Shown piece by piece: positions 29,283 to 35,537 of a DNA stretch of 64,000 nt. The translations under genes and the position numbers were made by a program. Under the pieces are notes generated by a model. The model did no database searches and had not been told where the DNA came from. It saw only the letters and a list, made by a program, of their open reading frames with translations. Location: assembly GCA_024809215.1 (NCBI GenBank), contig JANUBW010000003.1, forward strand, positions 744,001 to 808,000, written 5' to 3'. Numbering within the stretch: the first letter of the stretch is position 1; every line of letters begins with the position of its first letter. This DNA is from Niastella sp. OAS944. GTDB lineage: Bacteria; Bacteroidota; Bacteroidia; Chitinophagales; Chitinophagaceae.

Positions 29283-29615
29283 TTATTTGGGACCTTGTGG
29301 AATTACAATCAGCATTTCAGAAAAAGGAAGTACCCATATTTTATTTCCGGGGTTAAAACCCTTTTGTTGAAGCCACTTGCCACTTATCAAAATTTCGGGT
29401 ACGGTAGAATGGCTTTTACCGGAGGCCTGGAAATGTGTACCGATTTTGATACCTCTTATCATTTTACTTATATAGTATCCATTGTAACGGATCGTTTGCA
29501 GGGCCTTGCACAATGGGCTATCTGAGGCTACTGCTTTCACAATAACTTCAACGGCAGCCCATGTTTCGTCTTCTGTGGCGCTTATAGGCGCACATTGAGT
29601 TGCTTCAATACTCAT
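29283..29615 (-). CDS. SymE-like toxin-family protein (SpoVT/AbrB-fold C-terminus)
   Basis: A 110-residue protein whose C-terminus (ILISGKWLQQKGFNPGNKIWV...EMLIVIP) matches the SymE type I toxin family: a short swapped-hairpin fold resembling AbrB antitoxins, in which E. coli SymE acts on RNA or nucleoids under antisense SymR control. The N-terminal 60 residues are not recognised and may be a separate domain. No antisense promoter can be confirmed here. Upstream on the same strand, 58 bases away, is the end of a broken gene, so the two may once have formed a unit. Toxicity is inferred from the family only; many SymE-like proteins are uncharacterised. Confidence 0.7.
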   Translation of the reverse strand: MSIEATQCAPISATEDETWAAVEVIVKAVASDSPLCKALQTIRYNGYYISKMIRGIKIGTHFQASGKSHSTVPEILISGKWLQQKGFNPGNKIWVLPFSEMLIVIPQGPK

Positions 29616-29673
29616 GGTTTAAATTATTTGATTATTATAATGGAGGTTTACTGGTCGTAATTGCACTTAAGCT

Positions 29674-30170
29674 TTAAAGGGTAGCGCCTTTATTCAGCCA
29701 CTCAAGCAATGCCAACACATCGGGCAGGAATTCATTAATGAAGGTGGGGTAGCCTATTTGCAGTTCATACCTGATGAAATCGAGACTTATCCGGCAAAGG
29801 TGGCCGTAAATGGTTGATGGATCGTTTTCGTACATGAAATCCGTTACAAAGTCAAAAAACGCCTGGTTATACAGATCATCTTTATGCCGAAGGCGATCGG
29901 CTTCTTCAAGTAAATTCAGCAGTTGCTTAAAGTCGTAAATAGAACTTGCAAAATTAACCGCCTGCTGGTTGTTAGCCTGGTGCTCCATGAGAGCGAATAT
30001 GAGTTTATACAGGTCTTTGGCCAATTTCCGGGTGGATGGTTGTCGAAAAAGGAAATGGTGGCGTTGTAAAAATCTACACTTGCTTCGGTTGCAAACTGTT
30101 TATGGTCTTCATGGTGTAGCAACTTTTGGGGAAGGTGCCTTACAGGCGCCATGTGAATTACGTTGTTCAT
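29674..30170 (-). pseudogene. Frameshifted hypothetical gene
   Basis: Two minus-strand frames overlap here: 30170 downward (MNNVIHMAPVRHLPQKLLHH...ATISFF) and a second frame ending at 29674 (...RKLAKDLYKLIFALMEHQ). Read on its own, the second frame lacks an ATG start (TTG only); its apparent upstream, after switching at the five-T run (plus-strand A at 30046-30050), reads ISFF-RQPSTRKLAKDL, a coherent join. One missing base in that run would break a protein of about 162 residues. I do not recognise the family. A sequencing error, a true pseudogene, or a phase-variable run are all possible. Confidence 0.6.
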
Positions 30171-30388
30171 AATTGATAAAGCTCTTGGATTAGAAAATGA
30201 TGTTTACAGAACGGTGCTACTAATTAGAGCTTTATTTTTGGCTAATACTTTGAGCGTAATCGAAACGCTATTGTAAGAACAAAGTAACATAGCCGTAATT
30301 AGATAATATATTCTGCCGGTGAATATTTTATTCGAAAACCGTGATATTTTATTCAGTTACCGCTATGCTATTTATCACATCAAAAAGT

Positions 30389-30396
30389 TATATTTG
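30389..30396 (+). promoter_or_regulatory. Promoter -7 box of the XRE regulator
   Basis: TATATTTG is an exact TAnnTTTG match 18 bases before ATG 30415. It lies within the longer frame that starts at GTG 30319, so it favours the ATG. In the remainder of 30171-30388 an inverted repeat is visible (AAAGCTCT 30178-30185, AGAGCTTT 30226-30233) and nothing else. Confidence 0.65.
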
Positions 30397-30414
30397 TTTT
30401 ATAACACTAACGGT

Positions 30415-30834
30415 ATGGCCATTTCAACACATCAGGGCGAGAATATAAAAAGCATACGCGAAATAAGAAAAATGAAACAGGAAACACTGGCTGAATTGAT
30501 GGGGGATGACTGGACGCAAAAGAAGATCTCATTACTGGAAGGCAAGGAGAGTATTGAGCCTGAAATATTGGAGCAGGCAGCAAAAGCTTTAAATACTTCT
30601 GTTGACGCTATTAAAAACTATGATCCGGAGGCAGTGGTTAATTTCATAACAAACCATTTCCATGATAATAGCATCAATAATGGTGGAGGGTCAGGTTCTA
30701 TTAATAACTGTACTTTCAATCCATTGGATAAGCTAATGGAGGTAATAGATAAGAATGAGAAATTGTATGAGCGATTGCTTCAGGCTGAGCGGGAGAAGGT
30801 GGAGATGATGGAGCGGTTGCTGGGGAAGAAATAA
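30415..30834 (+). CDS. XRE-family HTH transcriptional regulator
   Basis: A 139-residue protein from ATG 30415. The N-terminal XRE helix-turn-helix (about 6-65) reads NIKSIREIRKMKQETLAELMGDDWTQKKISLLEGKE, and the second half has an Asn/Gly-rich linker (NNGGGSGSINN) followed by a coiled coil (KLMEVIDKNEKLYERLLQAEREKVEMMERLLG) that probably dimerises it. It is the first gene of a possible two-gene transcript with the retropepsin-like gene 32 bases downstream. Target sites are unknown; autoregulation would be usual for the family. The DNA around it is A+T-rich. Confidence 0.88.
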   Translation: MAISTHQGENIKSIREIRKMKQETLAELMGDDWTQKKISLLEGKESIEPEILEQAAKALNTSVDAIKNYDPEAVVNFITNHFHDNSINNGGGSGSINNCTFNPLDKLMEVIDKNEKLYERLLQAEREKVEMMERLLGKK

Positions 30835-30866
30835 ATTATTAAATTTATAAACAATTTGAACACAGT

Positions 30867-31310
30867 ATGGGACTAGTTTATGCTGATATTGAATTAATTA
30901 ACGGTGGCGATCTTGAAATGTCTCGACGTAATCTTCTGGACGTTGATGAAGTTAAGCGCATGCATGTAAACATACTTGTTGATACCGGTGCGATAATGTT
31001 ATGTATTAATGAGAATATTCAGGAACAGTTACAGTTACCTGTCGTTGAAACTAGAAAGGCCCAATTAGCTAATGGTCATATAGTGGAATGTAATGTTGTT
31101 GCGCCCGTTGAAGTACGGTTTAAAAATAGACAAACCACTTGCCGTGCGATGGTATTACCTGATGATTCTGAACCTTTACTGGGGGCAATTCCGATGGAAG
31201 ATATGGATGTATTGGTTCATCCTGCAAGGCAGGAACTCGTCGTGCATCCTGATCATCCTTATTTTGCGCAGATGAAAATTAAGAAGATTGAAAATCATAA
31301 AATCTCCTAG
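30867..31310 (+). CDS. Clan AA retropepsin-like aspartic protease
   Basis: A 147-residue protein with the catalytic motif NILVDTGAIMLCI (Asp-Thr-Gly near residue 46) and the family's opening MGLVYADIELINGGD. A later segment, LLGAIPMEDMDVLVHPARQELV, supplies the flap/hydrophobic-Gly region of single-domain retropepsins, which must dimerise to form an active site. No signal peptide, so it acts inside the cell. It lies 32 bases after the XRE gene and before a good terminator, suggesting a two-gene transcript. Its substrate is unknown; a link to the regulator (for example its cleavage) would be inference. Confidence 0.82.
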   Translation: MGLVYADIELINGGDLEMSRRNLLDVDEVKRMHVNILVDTGAIMLCINENIQEQLQLPVVETRKAQLANGHIVECNVVAPVEVRFKNRQTTCRAMVLPDDSEPLLGAIPMEDMDVLVHPARQELVVHPDHPYFAQMKIKKIENHKIS

Positions 31311-31339
31311 TAGGCGTGACAAACGTTTTTATTATAGAA

Positions 31340-31369
31340 ACCATTCGTGTTGTACGGATGGTTTTTTTG
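31340..31369 (+). terminator. Terminator after the retropepsin-like gene
   Basis: ACCATTCG pairs with CGGATGGT (one wobble) around a 7-base loop, followed by seven T. Confidence 0.85.
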
Positions 31370-31409
31370 TAAATAATTATATTAGTTTAATCTGAAGATA
31401 GTTTTTATA

Positions 31410-32300
31410 TTGTTATTTTCTCAAAGGAATGGATTTAAATCTATTAAAACAGTTCTGCAAATAGGGTCAATTGATAGTGACCTTATGAATCGGCTCTGGA
31501 ATATTTTGTTGGAAGGCTTTTTTAATCAGTTTAGTAATGTGAGGTGCCAAGGAGATTTACAACCCAAAAGAGGAGAGGTATGCCGACTTATTTGGATAGA
31601 GTTTTTTAATTTACAAGTTGATAAAATACCTAAGTACAGTGCTAGCGATGTCATTAACTCGGATGGATTTCTTGGTTATTTGAAAAAATGGTTTTTTACC
31701 TATGCAGATTGGTATGAGATATATGATTTGATAGAATTTATTGGAAGTGCTAAAATTGACGATTTATATTATACTGAGCAAACACAAATAAAATTTATAG
31801 AGGAATGTAATCTTGCATTAAAAAAAGAAGTGGCAGGATATAGGATAGTAAATAATAAAGTGCTTCAGATTGTTTCAGAGGAGGAGATACTAACAATTGA
31901 AGAAGCGTCTTCGTTAAAAGACAAATTGAGTATAGTCAGTTTGCATTTAAAAACAGGATTAGATTTACTTGCTGATCGGAAAAATCCAGATTACCGAAAT
32001 TCAATAAAAGAATCTATATCCGCTGTAGAGTCAATAACCAAAATTATCAGTGGTAATTCAAAAGATACTCTTGCTGGAGCTATTGATAAGATAAAATCAA
32101 AAATTAAAATTCACGCAGCCTTAGAAAGAGGATTTAAACAAATTTATGGATATACAAGCGATGCTGATGGGATAAGGCATGGTTTAACCGAAATGGCAGA
32201 TTGTGATTTTGAAGATGCCAAATTTATGCTTGTTTCATGCAGTGCTTTTATTAATTATCTTATTGCAAAGTCTGCAAAAGCAGGAATAACATTTGAATGA
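31410..32300 (+). CDS. AbiJ_NTD4 domain protein, candidate abortive-infection factor
   Basis: A 296-residue protein. The N-terminus FSQRNGFKSIKTVLQIGSID followed by LMNRLWNILLEGFF matches the AbiJ N-terminal domain 4 that precedes HEPN-type ribonuclease domains in abortive-infection proteins. The C-terminal half (about 170-290) is helical and ends with DADGIRHGLTEM and FEDAKFMLVSCSAFINYL, the pattern of that HEPN-like domain; the RH pair may be its active-site motif. The only plausible start is TTG 31410, since the domain begins at residue 3. The DNA is clearly A+T-rich compared with the flanks, consistent with horizontal transfer. A defence role is family-based inference. Confidence 0.72.
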   Translation: MLFSQRNGFKSIKTVLQIGSIDSDLMNRLWNILLEGFFNQFSNVRCQGDLQPKRGEVCRLIWIEFFNLQVDKIPKYSASDVINSDGFLGYLKKWFFTYADWYEIYDLIEFIGSAKIDDLYYTEQTQIKFIEECNLALKKEVAGYRIVNNKVLQIVSEEEILTIEEASSLKDKLSIVSLHLKTGLDLLADRKNPDYRNSIKESISAVESITKIISGNSKDTLAGAIDKIKSKIKIHAALERGFKQIYGYTSDADGIRHGLTEMADCDFEDAKFMLVSCSAFINYLIAKSAKAGITFE

Positions 32301-32353
32301 TATTCTATAGGCTTATACAAGGTCGGATTATTTAATTTATATTAATTAGCCCT

Positions 32354-32551
32354 ATGCGTAACTTTTATAGATCTATACACACTAAACTCTTCACCCCATC
32401 CGCCTACCTAAAATTCATCAACAACCCCGCAAATAAAAGGGCAATCAAAAACGTAAAAATCATCCCGCCCAAACTTGGTTCCAACGATTTCGGAAAAATC
32501 TATGTCGAGTTCAAATTTCTTCCAAATAGCCTACTGCCAAAAATTACTTGA
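32354..32551 (+). CDS. Small hypothetical protein, 65 residues
   Basis: ATG 32354 opens a 65-codon frame encoding a basic protein (MRNFYRSIHTKLFTPSAYLK...). Codon choice looks gene-like, with many C-ending codons, unlike the A+T-rich gene just before it. No domain is recognised and no hydrophobic segment is present. It follows the AbiJ-type gene by 53 bases; the 205 bases after it hold nothing I can name. The frame could be chance. Confidence 0.4.
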   Translation: MRNFYRSIHTKLFTPSAYLKFINNPANKRAIKNVKIIPPKLGSNDFGKIYVEFKFLPNSLLPKIT

Positions 32552-32756
32552 TCTTGCCGTAAATGTATAATCCCCAATGCTGTGTTAATTACACAATCAA
32601 AAGCACTAGTCTCACTTTTTCCCTCCCCCATGCAGCAATCCCACCAACCAATATGTCCGGTGCTGTTAGATTTATGTTCTCCATTTTCCGCCCCCATGAT
32701 TTCCCTCTCCACGTTAAGCCCCTGATTAATATTTCACATCTCTAAAATTAATCACT

Positions 32757-33383
32757 ATGACCACAGACGCTATCATTGGCTTCCTGAGCGGCTCGCTGCT
32801 TACCGAAGTCTTACGCGAATTAGTTCGCATTTTCACCCATAAGTTTGATTTAAGAAAGGATCTCAGAAAGCATACTTATGAAAGAAAATTGCAGGTGGCT
32901 GAAAAAGCCATGGCTTACTATTATACCTTTTATGAACGCATGATCCATGCAAAAAAGGCTTATGAAATGTATGCCAAATTATGGGATAAAACGGAGCCCG
33001 ACACCGAATTTATAGAGCAGATCATTGAACATAATAGTGAGTGGTTGGGCGAATTGAATGATAACAAATACATTGATATAAATTCAGTTTACCTGTATTT
33101 CGATCTTAATCACCAGGATAGTTTTGGTGAAACAGATACAGGCAGGCTTTCGGAGGCCAGATTAGAAGCTACATTATTGAAAGAAGAAATAGATCTCTGG
33201 CTCTCTTTATATAATGACCATTTCAATGATGATGAGAAGTCAACAATGTTTTATGCCAAAGCAAAGGACGTAGGTGGTAAATTAAAAGAAAAATTAAATG
33301 AAATCATATTGTTGATGGCTAAAAACCAGGAATCGTATCGAAAAGTTGTAAACCTTATAAAAGAACAAATGCAGCGGTATTGA
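32757..33383 (+). CDS. Hypothetical protein with N-terminal hydrophobic helix and coiled coil
   Basis: A 208-residue protein. Residues about 4-25 (DAIIGFLSGSLLTEVLRELVRIF) form an amphipathic or weakly hydrophobic helix, and the remainder is helical and charged (KHTYERKLQVAEKAMAYYYTFYERMIHAKKAYEMY) with probable coiled coils. I do not recognise the family. The N-terminal helix may anchor it to the membrane, with a cytoplasmic helical bundle. It stands alone; nothing in its surroundings points to a function. Confidence 0.72.
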   Translation: MTTDAIIGFLSGSLLTEVLRELVRIFTHKFDLRKDLRKHTYERKLQVAEKAMAYYYTFYERMIHAKKAYEMYAKLWDKTEPDTEFIEQIIEHNSEWLGELNDNKYIDINSVYLYFDLNHQDSFGETDTGRLSEARLEATLLKEEIDLWLSLYNDHFNDDEKSTMFYAKAKDVGGKLKEKLNEIILLMAKNQESYRKVVNLIKEQMQRY

Positions 33384-33578
33384 TCAGTGTAATGTTTGTT
33401 TGGTACACATATCTGCAACCAACAAACGGCGTGTAGCGCTTACATCTATACGATAATTTTAAAAAGTTGTAAAAAATCAACTATCCGGGTAGATTTTTGT
33501 TTTGTCTTTCATTTCTTTCAAAAAAGTGGTATTCAAAATCAATCGGTTAAAACTTGTGATGAATTCTACAACAGCGCA

Positions 33579-33785
33579 GTTGCCGGCAACGGGAAATGGG
33601 AGAATGCAACCAATGCCTGGGTGCCATCAACGGATGTATTGCAAATGGCAACAGCTCTTTAGTACAACTCAACGGTTCTGTTGTTTTAATCAACGGAGCC
33701 TCCGTTGCCATCAACCAAACCGTGGTTGCCGTTAACGCAACCTCCGTTGCCGGCAACGATATATCCGGTGAACATAACCGATCCT
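33579..33785. repeat. Periodic GTTGCC-rich region with a 12-bp palindrome at both ends
   Basis: The 12-base palindrome GTTGCCGGCAAC occurs at 33579-33590 and 33746-33757. Between them a 21-bp period is visible (TCCGTTGCC... / GTGGTTGCC... / TCCGTTGCC...). One frame (33596-33811) translates it into a 7-residue repeat of the type SVAINQT. The rest of the gap 33384-33853 shows nothing I can name. Confidence 0.55.
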
Positions 33786-33853
33786 TCGTTGATCTCCTGA
33801 TTTTGGTGTAGCTATTACTTTTCTATTATTCTTTAACATTAAACTCTACAGCT

Positions 33854-34468
33854 ATGGCCACCGACTACATCCCCCGTTCCGAGCCTCAGCTCGCAATCTG
33901 GTTTACAAATTATGGTAAAAAGATCAGCAATTATGGTCAATCGCTCGGACTAACTGCTGAGGAAATTAAATTAGCGGAAACCCGCTGTAACGAAACCAGC
34001 GCCAAGATCACAGAGATTGAACAAAAGAAAACCGAGGTGCAGCAGATCATCGCCGTGAAAGACGATTTGAAAAGTGATGCGCTTGCCGTCATTCGTGGTT
34101 TCGTTACCCGCATCAAAGCTCATACTGCTTATACCGAAGCCATTGGCCTTGATCTCGGTATTATAGGTACTACTGTAGATACGACTGTATTGAAGGGCAG
34201 TAAAACAACATTAAAAGCAGAAGTGCTGCCTGGTCGCGTACGTATTTCATTTGTAAAGAAAAGTTTTTCAGGTGTCAACATCTATACACGCCTGGTAGGA
34301 ACTGCACAATGGGAATTTCTTGCCCGCGACAATCATTCCCCTTACGACGATGAGCGCCCACTTACCAACGGCCAACCCGAAAAGCGCGAGTATATGGCTA
34401 TAGGACTGCTAGGTGATGATGAAGTGGGCATGCCCAGCGATATTATCAGTGTGGTTTTTGGTGGATAA
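33854..34468 (+). CDS. Hypothetical protein, helical N-terminus and beta-sandwich-like C-terminus
   Basis: A 204-residue protein with no signal peptide. The N-terminal half is helical (EIKLAETRCNETSAKITEIEQKKTEVQQII, a likely coiled coil) and the C-terminal half alternates as a fibronectin-III-like beta-sandwich would (GRVRISFVKKSFSGVNIYTRLVGTAQWEFLARD). I recognise it only as a type of uncharacterised protein seen in Bacteroidota. A strong terminator follows at 34485, so it is transcribed alone. A near-consensus box (TACTTTTC, 33816-33823) lies 30 bases upstream. Confidence 0.72.
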   Translation: MATDYIPRSEPQLAIWFTNYGKKISNYGQSLGLTAEEIKLAETRCNETSAKITEIEQKKTEVQQIIAVKDDLKSDALAVIRGFVTRIKAHTAYTEAIGLDLGIIGTTVDTTVLKGSKTTLKAEVLPGRVRISFVKKSFSGVNIYTRLVGTAQWEFLARDNHSPYDDERPLTNGQPEKREYMAIGLLGDDEVGMPSDIISVVFGG

Positions 34469-34484
34469 TTATTTGATTAGAAAT

Positions 34485-34541
34485 ACCAGGTCCCATTGGT
34501 GTGTTGACTTAATATTTGAAAAGTGGGACCTGGTTTTTTTT
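34485..34541 (+). terminator. Terminator after the 33854 gene
   Basis: Perfect 11-bp arms ACCAGGTCCCA and TGGGACCTGGT enclose a 28-base loop; eight T follow. Confidence 0.85.
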
Positions 34542-34708
34542 ATGCAACACACTTCCAGTTGCCACGCGAATAAACATCAATGTTGCAAGTCACTTGAAAT
34601 TATTGCTTTCAATCAACTTCTATTTAAATTCACAATAACAATCATCTATATATGCCGAAGATTTAATATTTATGTGTGTAATTAACGCACACACAACCAA
34701 AACACTTT

Positions 34709-35422
34709 ATGATTAACAAGATCTTCCTGGCAACCTTGCTATGCCTGTTCCTTTTTTCTTTTGCAAATGCTCAAAATTGCGATCCCTGGATAACGCAGGC
34801 TTACAAACAGCTTTACAACCGTACGCCTTCTGCCGATGAATGCAATATCAAAAACTACAACAACGGCAGCTGGAACAATTACAACGAACTGGTAGGCTAC
34901 ATTAAGACCTACAATTCGAAAAAGTCAACTGCGATGCCCGCGCTTACCGGCGATGCCTGGATCTTTCAGGTGTATAAAGAACTATACAATCGCCAGCCCA
35001 ATGCATGGGAACTGAACATCAAAAACTACAACAACGGCAGCTGGAATAATTACGATGAACTAAAAAAATACATTAACGAGTTTCAAAGCTCGTTGAACAA
35101 ACAGAACTTGCAAATAAAGACTGCCGCATGGAATAATAACAATGTGCTGGTTGGCTTCTTTATAAATGGCCAGCAGGTGGCAGTGAATGTAGTATCTCCT
35201 GGCGGTGGTAACGTGGTATCGGCGGGTGGCGCAAATGTCGTGTCTGCCGGTGGTGCAAACGTGGTATCGGCAGGAGGTGCTAATGTGGTATCGCCCGGTG
35301 GTGGAAATATTATTGTGAACACCAGCATGGCGGGTGTAAACTTTGGCGGCCGCTATTCGGTGCAGTCTGCCGGTACAAAAGTTATTTCAACATCTGGCAG
35401 CGGCGCGCTGATCATTAAATAG
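34709..35422 (+). CDS. Secreted repeat protein with two 43-residue and five 8-residue repeats
   Basis: A 237-residue protein with a signal peptide (MINKIFLATLLCLFLFSFANA). After it come two tandem repeats of about 43 residues (DPWITQAYKQLYNRTPS... and DAWIFQVYKELYNRQPN...), each containing NIKNYNNGSWNNY; the helix resembles DUF4214-type repeats. Then five exact-length octapeptides of the type NVVSAGGA (DNA 35186-35305, 24-bp units) form a low-complexity Gly/Ser/Val region, and the chain ends with beta-rich sequence. No enzyme motif is visible; a structural or adhesive surface role is plausible. A heptamer tract begins 2 bases before the end of its stop codon. Confidence 0.78.
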   Translation: MINKIFLATLLCLFLFSFANAQNCDPWITQAYKQLYNRTPSADECNIKNYNNGSWNNYNELVGYIKTYNSKKSTAMPALTGDAWIFQVYKELYNRQPNAWELNIKNYNNGSWNNYDELKKYINEFQSSLNKQNLQIKTAAWNNNNVLVGFFINGQQVAVNVVSPGGGNVVSAGGANVVSAGGANVVSAGGANVVSPGGGNIIVNTSMAGVNFGGRYSVQSAGTKVISTSGSGALIIK

Positions 35423-35461
35423 AAGTAGGATGTACGAAGTAAGAAGTAGGAATACGAAGTA
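35421..35461. repeat. Heptamer tract, left arm of inverted pair (convergent gene junction)
   Basis: Units such as AGAAGTA, GGATGTA and CGAAGTA begin inside the stop codon of the plus-strand gene. They are followed by TCAGGTC / TGAGGTT units at 35462-35475. Confidence 0.8.
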
Positions 35462-35509
35462 TCAGGTCTGAGGTTTGAAAAAGTAAAGAAACCTGAATAC
35501 TCAAAGTCT

Positions 35510-35537
35510 TCTTACTTCATACATCTTACCTCTTTCA
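35510..35537. repeat. Heptamer tract, right arm of inverted pair
   Basis: TCTTACT, TCATACA, TCTTACC and TCTTTCA, four in-phase units, end at the base before the stop codon of the minus-strand penicillin acylase gene. They are complementary to the left arm, so the whole junction can fold as a hairpin and could end both transcripts. Confidence 0.8.

Noticed and set aside
29265-29525. Plus-strand 86-codon frame
   Set aside because: Antisense to the SymE-like gene with no family match; an antisense RNA is possible but no promoter box is visible.
30040-30056. Programmed -1 frameshift joining the two minus-strand frames
   Set aside because: The sequence at the switch does not fit the X XXY YYZ slippery pattern; a one-base indel explains it more simply.
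33396-33662. 88-codon plus-strand frame in the 33384-33853 gap
   Set aside because: Composition is not gene-like and it has no start context or family resemblance.
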